A stretch of 64,000 nucleotides of DNA from Siminovitchia terrae (lineage in GTDB: Bacteria > Bacillota > Bacilli > Bacillales > Bacillaceae_C): the NCBI RefSeq assembly GCF_003605405.2, contig NZ_QYTW02000007.1, positions 62,001 to 126,000 on the forward strand. The letters run 5' to 3'. The notes beneath the pieces were generated by a model. The model saw only the letters and a program-made list of their open reading frames with translations. It made no database searches and was not told where the DNA came from. Below are positions 54,187 to 62,536 of this stretch, piece by piece; positions within the stretch are counted from its first letter, which is position 1; each line of letters begins with the position of its first letter. The translations under genes were made by a program, and so were the position numbers.

Positions 54187-54606
54187 GACTTGAAAATCTG
54201 GTATCTGGGTTCCATAGAGACATTCATAGACGATTTACTCCAAGTTATAAACTGCGCGTATCCAAACTACTTCTGAAACATTGGTTGTGATTGGGCGGAC
54301 GTACTTTCCTGGTTTACAGACGCCACCCTTAATACGGTCGATGACTCGATTATGTCACATTGGCCTTCTGTCAGTACGATTTATTTTCATCAATTGATAC
54401 TCTCCCCCTTTAAATGTTTGAATAAAATTGCTCATCCATATTGGATTGCTAAAAAAAGACTTTTATGGATGTTTATAAACAATCCATTTATCGATATACT
54501 GTCATGGTGTTCTCAATACATGCATTAGTTTTTAAACCTGGTATCCACTGCTATACAGGTCTCCAACTTAAATATCATACAAATCAGGTTTAGAGGAGGG
54601 AGAAAA
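54187..54606. other. ~420-bp stretch before serA
   Basis: No gene. It should contain the serA promoter; ribosome site GGAGGGAG lies just before the ATG. No T-box or other leader structure is visible. Confidence 0.35.
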
Positions 54607-56199
54607 ATGTTTAAAGTTTTAGTGTCAGATCCCATTAGCGATTTTGGTTTGCAGCAACTGAGAAACGCAGAGGATATTAAGGTCACAAAATTGTCGGGGC
54701 TAAGCGAAGAAGAGCTTATTTCAATTATCAATGAATATGATGCATTGCTCGTCCGTTCTCAAACAAAAGTGACTCGGAATATCTTGAAGGCCGGCATCAA
54801 TTTGAAGGTCGTTGGCTGCGCAGGAGTTGGCGTCGACAACATTGATTTAGACGGAGCAACGATCCTAGGGATTGTTGTGGTCAATGCGCCAGACGGAAAT
54901 ACGGTTTCGACGTGTGAGCATACTTTTGCAATGATGATGGCATTGGCTCGGCATGTACCGCAAGCCAATGCCAAAACAGTTTCCGGGGTGTGGGATCGTA
55001 AATCATTCCTTGGCGTTGAACTGCAAAATAAGACACTCGGTGTCCTTGGGCTTGGCCGTATCGGAATTGAAGTGGCTAAACGCGCGGCAGCGTTTGGTAT
55101 GATAGTTATTGGCCACGATCCCTTTATGTCGGAGGAACGGGCGAGAAAATTGGGCATCAAGCTAACGACTGTAGATGAAATTCTGAGAACAGCTGATTTC
55201 ATAACTCTTCATACTCCGCTAAAAAGAGAATCAAATTATATGATTGCCAAGCCACAATTCGATGTAATGAAACCGGGAATGCATATTATCAACTGCTACC
55301 AGGGTGGAATTATTGATGAGGGTGACCTCGTTAATGCGCTTGACGAAGGAATTTTGGCAGGGGCAGCTTTTGATGTATTTGAAAAGGAGCCGCCAACGCG
55401 AGATCACCCCTTTTTAAAACATCCAAAGATTATTGTTACACCGCATTTGAGTGCTTCCACTTTGGAAGCACAAGAGAATGTTGCCATTGATGTTTCCAAG
55501 CAAGTAATCAATATATTGCGAAATGAACCCTTTAAAAATGCAGTCAATATGCAGACGATTTCCAGCGATCACCTGAACAGATTACACCCCTACTTTACGT
55601 TGAGCGAACAACTTGGAAAATCGCTTGCTCAAATGACCGATGGTGCAGTACGTGATGTTACAGTGGGGTGTGCAGGTGATCTCGCTGAACTAGACACTTC
55701 ACCACTTATACCCTATGTACTGAAGGGCATACTTTCTCACCATCTTGGGGCAGAACATGTCAATATTGTCAATGCTACTCATTTAGCGAAAGAACGTGAC
55801 CTTAACTTTGTAACCCAAAAGTCACTATTATCCCAAAGTTCGTCAAATGAAATTATGATACGTATGAAGACGACTAAAGAGGAGAAATCGGTAAGAGGGT
55901 CTCTGCTTCCTGAACTAGGGGAACGCCTTGTTCAAATCGGTCCTTATCCGGTTGATATTCCTCCTTCAGGACAAGTTTTATTAATTTCACAGATGGACAG
56001 GCCGGGGATTATTGGACGGGTTGGAAGAGTGCTCGGTAGAAGCGGCATTAATATTGTCACGATGCAAGTGGGTCGCAACAAAATTGGTAATTCAGCGTTA
56101 ATGATTTTAAAAATCGATAAAAAGGCACCCAAAAACGTGATTGAAGAATTATACATGATACCAGAAATCAGACGTGTACGAGAAATATCTTTTGACTGA
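54607..56199 (+). CDS. serA: D-3-phosphoglycerate dehydrogenase with altered active-site Arg
   Basis: First enzyme of serine synthesis, NAD-dependent, 530 residues (normal for the long form). Order: substrate/NAD domain with GVLGLGRIGIEVAKRAAAFG (GxGxxG), intervening ASB domain (~320-450), C-terminal ACT domain starting VLLISQMDRPGIIGRVGRVL (serine feedback). The catalytic Glu (FEKEPP) and His (TPHLSAST) are present. The segment normally NCARGGIIDE reads NCYQGGIIDE: the substrate-binding/catalytic Arg is Gln (residue 232, codon CAG at 55300). This may lower or alter activity. Downstream of serC, not operonic with it. Confidence 0.92.
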   Translation: MFKVLVSDPISDFGLQQLRNAEDIKVTKLSGLSEEELISIINEYDALLVRSQTKVTRNILKAGINLKVVGCAGVGVDNIDLDGATILGIVVVNAPDGNTVSTCEHTFAMMMALARHVPQANAKTVSGVWDRKSFLGVELQNKTLGVLGLGRIGIEVAKRAAAFGMIVIGHDPFMSEERARKLGIKLTTVDEILRTADFITLHTPLKRESNYMIAKPQFDVMKPGMHIINCYQGGIIDEGDLVNALDEGILAGAAFDVFEKEPPTRDHPFLKHPKIIVTPHLSASTLEAQENVAIDVSKQVINILRNEPFKNAVNMQTISSDHLNRLHPYFTLSEQLGKSLAQMTDGAVRDVTVGCAGDLAELDTSPLIPYVLKGILSHHLGAEHVNIVNATHLAKERDLNFVTQKSLLSQSSSNEIMIRMKTTKEEKSVRGSLLPELGERLVQIGPYPVDIPPSGQVLLISQMDRPGIIGRVGRVLGRSGINIVTMQVGRNKIGNSALMILKIDKKAPKNVIEELYMIPEIRRVREISFD

Positions 56200-56764
56200 A
56201 AATTCCTAACATAGAAAGCGTGCTAGTTTTGTTTATTAGTTGAGTTTTAAATGTTTAATAATCCAAACCACAATAAGTTTACAGTGTCCAAATAAACACG
56301 GACAATGAGCAGAAAGATGTGAAAACTGGGCCATTTTAGTCAGGGAGAATCTTGAATCTGTTTGGCAACTAGCATGAGCCAGGTAAAAAACCCCCATATG
56401 AATTATTTGAGAAGAGCTTTTTTCATGATGTATTTGCCGTGGATAGCATGCATCTAGGATAGAGCACCTTCTCTTTTTTTGAGACATTCACCTTATTTTC
56501 TGTGTGAAATATTTTACGGATATAGTCAGTAAAATGACCAGGTTTTGGCATTAAGCTGCAAGTCATCACCATTGACGAAAAATTGGCTAGTGATTTATCC
56601 TATAGGAATATGGTGAGAAAGCAAAAGGGAAGAAATGAAATAACATTGCCCAAAGTGTAGTCCTCCTCTGCTATACAAAGGTTTCGCAAACCAATGTCGG
56701 GCAGAGGAGGATTCCATATAAACCTCCCCATGAATGGACGATATAAATGTTGCTTAAAAAAATG
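56200..56764. other. ~565-bp stretch with fragments and a long hairpin
   Basis: Minus-strand frame 56236-56487 has no motif I can place. Around 56644-56721 the plus strand reads HCPKCSPPLLYKGFANQCRA (a zinc-ribbon-like fragment) and the same DNA forms a hairpin with GTCCTCCTCTGC and GCAGAGGAGGAT arms and an inner GGTTT-CGC-AAACC stem. No intact gene. Confidence 0.35.
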
Positions 56765-57082
56765 CTCATATATAATTGAGAATTTTTTAAATATCCTCTA
56801 TTAGTTAACCTTCTCTCTCCTATTTTAATTTCCCTGCAGTGAATCTGTTGTATTGATCTCTAACGGCTGATTATCTAAGAGAAATTGAGCTGTGTTTAGT
56901 GCTCTTGGGCTAGGATTGGAATAAATTTTCTTGAAATGAACATTCTATAATCGTTCTTTTAACCATTTGGCTTGTTGTATACCTATGTCTGTATGAGTAG
57001 GAGTAGATTTCATATGACCTTGTATTTCTTTCACAATCCATTTTGTTTGGCTGTGGCGTGTCAAATTTAAAGTTGTTTTCAT
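56765..57082 (-). pseudogene. Histidine phosphatase/phosphoglycerate-mutase-family gene, decayed
   Basis: ATG at 57082 opens KTTLNLTRHSQTKWIVKEIQ (the catalytic RHG altered to RHS), then IGIQQAKWLKERL and a stop at 56945. After a shift it continues YSNPSPRALNTAQFLLDNQP. The usual length is ~200 residues; the second half is lost. Family members include metal-independent phosphoserine phosphatases, which would complete serine synthesis with serA and serC, but this one is dead. It begins overlapping the hisC stop, so the two formed an operon. Confidence 0.68.
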
Positions 57083-58185
57083 GACTTCATGATTTCCCCT
57101 AACCCCTGGATAAAGACCTCGTTTTCAAATTTTGTTCCAACTGAAACGCGAATATGGCAAGGAAGATTCCAAGTGCCACCATATCGAACAATAATTCCTT
57201 TGTCCAACAGTTGCTCATATACTGATTTTGCATTTGGCCCGAGCTCTACTAGAACGAAATTGCTCATACTTTCAATGAACGGAAGACTAAGCTCTTTGAA
57301 TGCACGGTAAAGTTGTTTCCGCCCTTTGATATTCGATTGAAGAGACAAGTGGACATGCTCATCATCGTGTATAGCTGCTGCAGCCGCAACCTGCGCCAGT
57401 GCATTAACATTAAATGGTTCCTTTACTTTTAGAATATGTTGGATAATGAACTCCGGGACTGCCCCAAAACCGACCCGTAATCCAGCTAGTCCATATACCT
57501 TAGAAAAAGTCTGAAGCACGACAATAGGGTAACCAGCACGAACAAATTCCAGTCCGTTTGTATAATCTTCAGCCACAGCGTATTGACTGTATGCCGTATC
57601 AAGCAAAACAAGAACATCTTTTGGCAGGGCCTCCAGAAGGTGTTGTAAGTTAGCTTTCGATAAGTAGGTTCCGGTAGGGTTGTTTGGTGAACAGATACAA
57701 ATTATTTTGGTTCTCTCGGTAACCTTTTCTATCATCGTGTCTACATTAAAAGTGTAGTTTTCGCCAAGTGGTACTTTAATGATATTTGCCCCCATAAGAT
57801 TCGCCCCGAATTCATACTCGCTAAAAGATGGGGAGGGTATGATAATCTCATCGCCGGGTTCGAGAAATGACTCAGATACGAGTGTAATCAGTTCATCTCC
57901 GCCATTCGTAATGATCAATTGTTCCGGTTTCACATCTAACTTTGAGGCAATCTCCTTCCTCAAAATCGATGTATTTGCATCCGGATAACGATGAATATCA
58001 GTTAATGAATGATTGAGGGCTTTCAATGCATAAGGTGAAGGTCCCAGCGGATTTTCGTTAGAAGCCAATTTAATGACTTGAGCTAAACCCCGCTCGCTTT
58101 GAAGCTCCCAAATCGGCTTTCCCGGCAAATAAGGCTGGATGTTCTGTATGGTTTCCCGTGCTCTAATCTCTATGTTTTCAGACAT
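57079..58185 (-). CDS. hisC: Histidinol-phosphate aminotransferase
   Basis: A 368-residue class I/II PLP aminotransferase. Motifs: QPYLPGKPIWELQSERGLAQ, IKLASNENPLGPSPYALKAL, ICSPNNPTGTYLSKANLQHL (Asn), the Asp-x-Ala-Tyr in LLDTAYSQYAV, the Schiff-base Lys in TFSKVYGLAGLRVGFGAVP (near residue 229) and the substrate Arg in CHIRVSVGTKFEN. It transaminates imidazole-acetol phosphate in histidine synthesis and may serve aromatic amino acids. No other his gene is near, so it could be a general aminotransferase copy. A GGGGAG site precedes the ATG. Followed by a broken phosphatase gene. Confidence 0.9.
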   Translation of the reverse strand: MSENIEIRARETIQNIQPYLPGKPIWELQSERGLAQVIKLASNENPLGPSPYALKALNHSLTDIHRYPDANTSILRKEIASKLDVKPEQLIITNGGDELITLVSESFLEPGDEIIIPSPSFSEYEFGANLMGANIIKVPLGENYTFNVDTMIEKVTERTKIICICSPNNPTGTYLSKANLQHLLEALPKDVLVLLDTAYSQYAVAEDYTNGLEFVRAGYPIVVLQTFSKVYGLAGLRVGFGAVPEFIIQHILKVKEPFNVNALAQVAAAAAIHDDEHVHLSLQSNIKGRKQLYRAFKELSLPFIESMSNFVLVELGPNAKSVYEQLLDKGIIVRYGGTWNLPCHIRVSVGTKFENEVFIQGLGEIMKS

Positions 58186-58366
58186 GACACATCTCCCCGC
58201 GACATATTTTCAAAACTTTTCTTACTATTATTGTAAGCCTTCCTTAATATGAAGTAACCATCCAATCATTTTCCTTTTAAACAGTCCATATTTAATGATA
58301 TATTGTTGGTCTGAATATACCATTTAAAAAAATGATATATTTTAATTCGGTAATTTTGTATGTTAG

Positions 58367-58548
58367 TTTAACTTCATTCTGCAGAAGTCTCCCACTTCTG
58401 TAAGTGGTGAGATGAAAGCCTATTGGTATTCCATTCAGTGGGGGTTCAAACCCCGGCTGAATAAAGTAAAAGCCTCCGGCGGATGCCACAGATTTTCAGA
58501 GGAAATTTATCGAGCGAAGCTCGATAAAATCTGGGCGCAAATTTGATA
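58367..58548 (+). repeat. Structured ~195-bp repeat, copy 3
   Basis: Same element with ATTCAGTGGGGG-TTCAAA-CCCCGGCTGAAT and TTTATCGAGC-GAA-GCTCGATAAA inside CAGATTTT/AAAATCTG. It lacks the ~12 bases (ACGCCAAGGCGC) of the final hairpin: GCGCAA joins directly to ATTTGATAAT. TTGGAGGTAAAA follows 3 bases later, leading only into a short unrecognised frame. Confidence 0.8.
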
Positions 58549-58759
58549 ATTGGAGGTAAAACCAACCAGTTATTTCAAGAAGGATAAGGATCGTATTGCT
58601 ATCTATGAGGAACGTATATCAAAGAAAAATTGGAAATCGAATTAGGGTAAGAAAAAAGTTTGCATATTAAGACCCTACTAAATTAACGACAGCGATTCCA
58701 GAGTAAGACAAAAGCTGTTATTTCTTTATTACTGATTAATTTGTTAGGAAGGTGATTAG
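58549..58759. other. Short debris before the CPCC gene
   Basis: After GGAGG at 58552 a frame reads SYFKKDKDRIAIYEERISKK then NWKSN and stops, the probable scrap of a gene that once followed repeat copy 3. Nothing else is recognised. Confidence 0.3.
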
Positions 58760-59053
58760 ATGAAATTTACTTGTCCTTGTTGTGGTTATAAAACATTAGA
58801 TGGTGAACCCCCCGGAACATATGATATTTGTGAGATTTGTTTTTGGGAAGATGACGAGGTTCAATTTAATGATCCCGATTATGAAAGTGGTGCAAACACA
58901 CCTTCTTTAAGGAAAGCACAGAGAAATTACATTGAATTTGGGGCTTGTGAGGAAAGGTGTATTGAATTTGTAAGAAAACCAAACAAAAAAGATGAAAAAG
59001 ATCAAAATTGGAAACCACCCCGTTCTAATTGTATAATATTAACAAAGGGGTGA
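58760..59053 (+). CDS. CPCC-family cysteine-rich protein
   Basis: A 97-residue protein with the defining start KFTCPCCGYKTLDGEPPGTY, DICEICFWEDDEVQFNDPDY and GANTPSLRKAQRNYIEFGAC. Four N-terminal Cys (CPCC...CEIC) form a zinc ribbon-like site; two further Cys lie in GACEERC. The CPCC family is often found beside immunity or toxin genes, but its function is unknown. GGAAGG/TGATTAG lies before the ATG. The next gene starts 2-5 bases after its stop, so the two form a pair. Confidence 0.85.
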   Translation: MKFTCPCCGYKTLDGEPPGTYDICEICFWEDDEVQFNDPDYESGANTPSLRKAQRNYIEFGACEERCIEFVRKPNKKDEKDQNWKPPRSNCIILTKG

Positions 59054-59055
59054 TT

Positions 59056-59499
59056 TTGTTGGACAACGTTCCAAAGGTAAGGAAAATAATGCTTGATGAG
59101 GAAATTGACGAGCAGGAGTTTGTAGGTATATTCAATAGCATTTACAAGCACGAATGCTATATTTATGCAATCATACCTGAATGGGAAGATGAACTTTTTA
59201 ATAGTCTGTCAAACGATTTTATTATAGTAAACAAGATCTCGTTCCCTTTAGTAAGGATTTTCCCAAGAACCATAAGATTTTTAGGATATGTGATAGATAG
59301 TAAAAAACAATACGTCTTCGAGTTTTACTTACGGTCTACAACAATGGATTTCTTAGTATTTTCAGAGTCGGATATATCTCCCCATTTAAATAACATAAAC
59401 AAGAAAAACATAGACTTTTATAAAATGTTTGAATCAAATCAAATCCCCCACATTACCATTGGTCCTGATGGTCAATGGCTAAATATAGTTGAATATTGA
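59056..59499 (+). CDS. Uncharacterised ~147-residue protein, partner of the CPCC gene
   Basis: No recognised family. It starts at TTG (59056 or 59059), with AAAGGGGTGA overlapping the CPCC stop, implying translational coupling. The protein is mixed alpha/beta: VRKIMLDEEIDEQEFVGIFN, HECYIYAIIPEWEDELFNSL, then several beta strands (FPLVRIFPRTIRFLGYVIDS, YVFEFYLRSTTMDFLVFSES) and a C-terminal PHITIGPDGQWLNIVEY. Small size, pairing and setting resemble immunity-type or antitoxin-like genes, but there is no motif to prove it. Followed after 19 bases by the GGGCGC repeat. Confidence 0.6.
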   Translation: MLDNVPKVRKIMLDEEIDEQEFVGIFNSIYKHECYIYAIIPEWEDELFNSLSNDFIIVNKISFPLVRIFPRTIRFLGYVIDSKKQYVFEFYLRSTTMDFLVFSESDISPHLNNINKKNIDFYKMFESNQIPHITIGPDGQWLNIVEY

Positions 59500-59517
59500 A
59501 GTAATTTCTTATTCAAG

Positions 59518-59580
59518 AATCGGGCGCATTACTAGTAATGGCGCTTTATTATATTAATCGGGCCATTTTACGGAATAATG
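59518..59580 (+). repeat. GGGCGC...GGGCCATTT repeat, unit 1
   Basis: AATCGGGCGCATTACTAG, then ATGGCGCTTT, then AATCGGGCCATTTTACGGAA. It begins 19 bases after the stop of the preceding gene. Confidence 0.7.
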
Positions 59581-59609
59581 CTTATAGTAAAAAAAGTAAA
59601 CGGGGGAAT

Positions 59610-59980
59610 GTGATTGAGGATGATCTTCCTATTTTTTTCAAGCATCAACAGGACCGTGAAGCAAACCATATGGCTGCCTTTACGAGTAAGGATCCTAATG
59701 ATTGGGATAGCTTCACTACACACTGGAACAAAATTCTTACGGATAGGGATATTATTAAGCAAACGATCATTGTCGAAAATACCGTAGTTGGACATGTTCT
59801 ACGTTTCGAGCAGTTCGGAGAACCTTAGGTTAGGAAAGGAATATTGGGGTAAAGGAATCGCAACCAACGCTTTACGGGAATTTCTAAAACATGTTACAAT
59901 TCGTCCCCTTTACGCTCGTGCCGCGAAAGATAATGCTGGATCCCTCAAGGTTCTAAAGATAAGGTGTTTGTTACGTTAAC
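59610..59980 (+). pseudogene. GNAT acetyltransferase with central deletion
   Basis: GTG 59610 (CGGGGGAA upstream) opens IEDDLPIFFKHQQDREANHM, then TIIVENTVVGHVLRFEQFGE and a stop. The continuation in another frame is RLGKEYWGKGIATNALREFL (the acetyl-CoA loop with GKGIAT) and LYARAAKDNAGSLKVLK. About five residues and the frame are lost at 59825, and the last residues run into the next repeat. It belongs to the RimJ/RimL-like GNATs (W-GKG-A motif). Inactive. Confidence 0.72.
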
Positions 59981-59992
59981 GGGTGCTTTTGG
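59977..59992 (+). repeat. GGGCGC-type repeat, unit 2 (half)
   Basis: TAACGGGTGCTTTTGG, directly at the end of the GNAT remnant. Confidence 0.55.
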
Positions 59993-60027
59993 AGAACAAA
60001 GTTATTGATATAAAGGGAGGTTTCCCC

Positions 60028-60285
60028 TTGAACAAGAAAGATATTTTAGGAGCTTTATCAATAATAACAGTGCTAATAAGTATAATTTTTTTCTTTATAG
60101 TAAGAGGGCCAAATGCAAATTTGACTTTAGGTATAAGCGTGTTTACGGTGCTTTCTGTACTTGGAATTATTTTTGCCATAACATCTAAAAAACTATGGTT
60201 TATTATAACGGGAATTATATTAAATGGCGCTGTATTAGTGTTTGCTTATTTGCTTCTGCTTGCAATGGGAATTAGTGAGACATAA
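60028..60285 (+). CDS. Small three-helix membrane protein
   Basis: An 85-residue protein from TTG 60028, with GGGAGG seven bases upstream. Three hydrophobic helices: ILGALSIITVLISIIFFFIV, LGISVFTVLSVLGIIFAITS and LWFIITGIILNGAVLVFAYL. It resembles the small Bacillus membrane proteins of unknown function frequently annotated as hypothetical. A cassette-like gene: a repeat is on either side. Confidence 0.6.
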   Translation: MNKKDILGALSIITVLISIIFFFIVRGPNANLTLGISVFTVLSVLGIIFAITSKKLWFIITGIILNGAVLVFAYLLLLAMGISET

Positions 60286-60297
60286 AAATTGATCAAG

Positions 60298-60357
60298 GAA
60301 TCGGGCGCTTTAGCCGAATAACTTATTCATTTATTGGGTGCCATATTGTGGAATAAA
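60298..60357 (+). repeat. GGGCGC...GGGTGCCAT repeat, unit 3
   Basis: AATCGGGCGCTTTAGCCGAA, then TTATTGGGTGCCATATTGTG and GAATAA. It starts 12-13 bases after the stop of the membrane protein. Confidence 0.7.
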
Positions 60358-60412
60358 TCAGATAAAATGGGGAACTTTGTAAAGAAATATATTTAAGCTA
60401 AAGGAGCGGAAT

Positions 60413-61009
60413 ATGGAAAATTACGTTTTTGAACACATGGCAAAAAAATATGATACAGAAGAACGAATTGAATTAGCCAAAGTTATAGTTAAGGAAGTAA
60501 GACCAGAGCTACAAAATAGTAAATCTAAATCTTTTATAGATTATGGGAGTGGTACTGGTTTAATTGGTTTGGAATTAACAGACTTGGTGGGTTCTGTTTT
60601 GTTAGTGGATTCATCAAAACAAATGTTGGAGGTTGCAAAAGAAAAAATTTCTCGCAAAGGAATTACAAACTCCAAGGTGGTTTGTTCAGATTTTACCGAA
60701 GAAACACCTAAACTTAAAGCAGACATAGTTTTAATGTCACTAGTTCTTCTTCATATTCCGGATACTAAAAAAATTCTACAAGAATTATTTAACGTTTTAA
60801 ATAATGGTGGCAAATTAATTATTATTGATTTTGATAAAAACGATAAAGTAAATCATCCAAAGATTCATAATGGTTTTTCCCATAAAAACCTAAAAAAAAT
60901 ATTATCCGAAGTTGGATTCAAATCCATTAAAATTAAGACATTCTATCGCGGAGATTGTATTTTTATGAACCAAGATGCCGCAATGTTTATAGCCAGTAGT
61001 ATAAAGTAA
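60413..61009 (+). CDS. Class I SAM-dependent methyltransferase
   Basis: A 198-residue methyltransferase. Motif I is FIDYGSGTGLIGLELTDLV (residues ~42-60) for SAM binding, acidic motif II LLVDSSKQMLEVAKEK, motif IV/V region ADIVLMSLVLLHIPDTKKIL and GGKLIIIDFDKND. It is most like the Methyltransf_11/25 small-molecule or ubiquinone-type enzymes; the acceptor is unknown. GGAGCGG lies before the ATG. Flanked by repeat units 3 and 4. Confidence 0.87.
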   Translation: MENYVFEHMAKKYDTEERIELAKVIVKEVRPELQNSKSKSFIDYGSGTGLIGLELTDLVGSVLLVDSSKQMLEVAKEKISRKGITNSKVVCSDFTEETPKLKADIVLMSLVLLHIPDTKKILQELFNVLNNGGKLIIIDFDKNDKVNHPKIHNGFSHKNLKKILSEVGFKSIKIKTFYRGDCIFMNQDAAMFIASSIK

Positions 61010-61018
61010 CTTCTTAAA

Positions 61019-61080
61019 ACAATCGGGCGATATCCTGGAACAAGGATAAGCCCTATTTTCACTTTAGGGCCAGATTGTGG
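61019..61080 (+). repeat. GGGCGC-type repeat, unit 4
   Basis: AATCGGGCGATATCCTGGAA, CAAGGATAAGCCC, then TTTAGGGCCAGATTGTGG. GGGCGATATCC and GGATAAGCCC form a clean hairpin, so the left half is an inverted repeat. It starts 12 bases after the methyltransferase stop. Confidence 0.75.
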
Positions 61081-61180
61081 AGGGGAAAATTTAGAAGAGA
61101 TTGTGAAAGAGCGTTCTTAAAAGAAAGATGCGGGTTAGTGGAAAAGAATGGTTGTATTAATCGAGGGGAGGAAATCAGGT

Positions 61181-61669
61181 ATGAATGATAAAGAGAAAAT
61201 CTATTATATACGGGGTACTGAGGAACTAAGAATGAAAAATATTCGTGCCCATAAACTTGTTCGAGAGTTTAACAATAGCTGTATTGAAGATTTCACAAAA
61301 AGAGAGGAAATTATTAAGGAATTGTTTGGAAGTGCAGGATTAAGTCCTAGTATTGAGCACAATTTTCATTGTGATCTGGGCTACAATATTCACGTTGGCG
61401 ATCATTTCTATGCTGGATATAATTGCACTATGTTAGATATGGCAGAAGTTAGGGTTGGTCATAACTGTATGATAGGTCCTAATGTAGGGATTTATACTGC
61501 TGGTCATTCAATCGAATCCAAGGATAGGAACAAGAGTGGTTATGCAATGCCAATTAATATAGGTAATGATGTATGGATTGGCGGTAGTTGTGTTATCCTG
61601 CCTGGAGTCACTATAGGTGATAACTCAATTGTAGCTGGAAACCCAGCTAAAACACTAAGAAATATTTAA
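61181..61669 (+). CDS. Hexapeptide-repeat sugar O-acetyltransferase (maltose acetyltransferase type)
   Basis: A 162-residue acyltransferase: the N-terminal Mac domain (YYIRGTEELRMKNIRAHKLV), then left-handed beta-helix hexapeptides (CDLGYNIHVGDHFYAGYNCT, VRVGHNCMIGPNVGIYTAGH with the catalytic His, NIGNDVWIGGSCVILPGVTI). The end is unusual: IGDNSIVAGNPAKTL joins two turns that are normally separated by ~13 residues (GAGSVVTKDIPxN), a precise in-frame deletion of about one helical coil. Activity is uncertain. ATG 61181 is used, with GAGGGGAGG upstream. Repeat units lie on both sides. Confidence 0.85.
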   Translation: MNDKEKIYYIRGTEELRMKNIRAHKLVREFNNSCIEDFTKREEIIKELFGSAGLSPSIEHNFHCDLGYNIHVGDHFYAGYNCTMLDMAEVRVGHNCMIGPNVGIYTAGHSIESKDRNKSGYAMPINIGNDVWIGGSCVILPGVTIGDNSIVAGNPAKTLRNI

Positions 61670-61693
61670 CCTACAATACGTAATGATTCAAAC

Positions 61694-61760
61694 TAACGGG
61701 CGTATTTCCGGAGCAGGTTCGGAATATTGCAAATGAGGGCGCAATTCTGCTACAAAAATT
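61694..61760 (+). repeat. GGGCGC-type repeat, unit 5
   Basis: CTAACGGGCGTATTTCCGGA, then AAATGAGGGCGCAATTCTGC. It begins about 24 bases after the acetyltransferase stop. Confidence 0.65.
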
Positions 61761-61794
61761 GTCCTCTTTCTTAAGGTTAACGTTCTGTTGTTCA

Positions 61795-61865
61795 ATTAAC
61801 GGGCGCATTTCTGACATAAGGATTTGCGTCCTATTTTCATTATTGGGCCATTTAAATGAATAAAA
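61795..61865 (+). repeat. GGGCGC...GGGCCATTT repeat, unit 6 (best copy)
   Basis: AATTAACGGGCGCATTTCTG, ATAAGGATTTGCGTCC, TATTTTCATTATTGGGCCAT, TTAAATGAATAA. GGGCGCA pairs with TGCGTCC. It follows unit 5 after ~35 bases with no gene between. Confidence 0.8.
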
Positions 61866-61951
61866 AATTTATTGTAGCCATTGCACTTTGAGGGTTTATT
61901 GGAATTTCATGCTAAACTGGTAAAGGATGTTGAAAGGACTGGTTCAAATTG

Positions 61952-62385
61952 ATGGATATTCGAAAACCGACTGATTTGGAACTTAAAAAGATTTTAGCAC
62001 TTTCCCCTAAAGCAGTTTTTGATGGTACATAGGGCAAAGTAAAACCGACTGATGAAAAAATAGAACAACTAGTTAAGCCACTTCTAAGTAAAGGAAGCCA
62101 TTACTTAATCGCAGTAGAAGGTGATAAGATAATGGGCTGGACCCTATTAGGGGAAAATAAAGACCAGTTTACTGATAAATTGTGGATTTATTTATGAACT
62201 ATTTGTTATTAATGAAATTAGGGGCAATGGAATCTCTAAACAGTTAATGAAAACAGCTATTGACCATCTAAAGCAAAATGGACACACTGAAGTGCGTCTT
62301 AGTACTTTTTCTGGCAATAGAGCTATTAAATTGTACGAAAAAATGGGGTTTAATATTATGACAACCATGAGCCTGCAGTTATAAA
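61952..62385 (+). pseudogene. GNAT acetyltransferase, two lesions
   Basis: ATG 61952 opens DIRKPTDLELKKILALSPKA, then an in-frame TAG at about 62030, then KIEQLVKPLLSKGSHYLIAV and GWTLLGENKDQF. A frameshift near 62190 is followed by YELFVINEIRGNGISKQLMK (acetyl-CoA loop RGNGIS) and RAIKLYEKMGFNIMTTMSLQ to the stop. All domain parts are present, so inactivation looks recent. Small YvbK/PaiA-like GNAT. Confidence 0.78.
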
Positions 62386-62407
62386 GAATAACCTTAGCAA
62401 TAATCTC

Positions 62408-62470
62408 CAGCTAAAGGGCGCGATCATTGGAATACAGCTGTGCGAGAATCGGGCCATTTAATGGAGTAAA
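62408..62470 (+). repeat. GGGCGC...GGGCCATTT repeat, unit 7
   Basis: AGCTAAAGGGCGCGATCATT, then GAGAATCGGGCCATTTAATG and GAGTAAAA. It starts ~27 bases after the GNAT stop. Confidence 0.72.
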
Positions 62471-62536
62471 AAAGGGTTTATTCGGTAGAAAACTGAAATT
62501 AAATAGGGGCTATATTTGTCTGGAAGGAGGATAACA

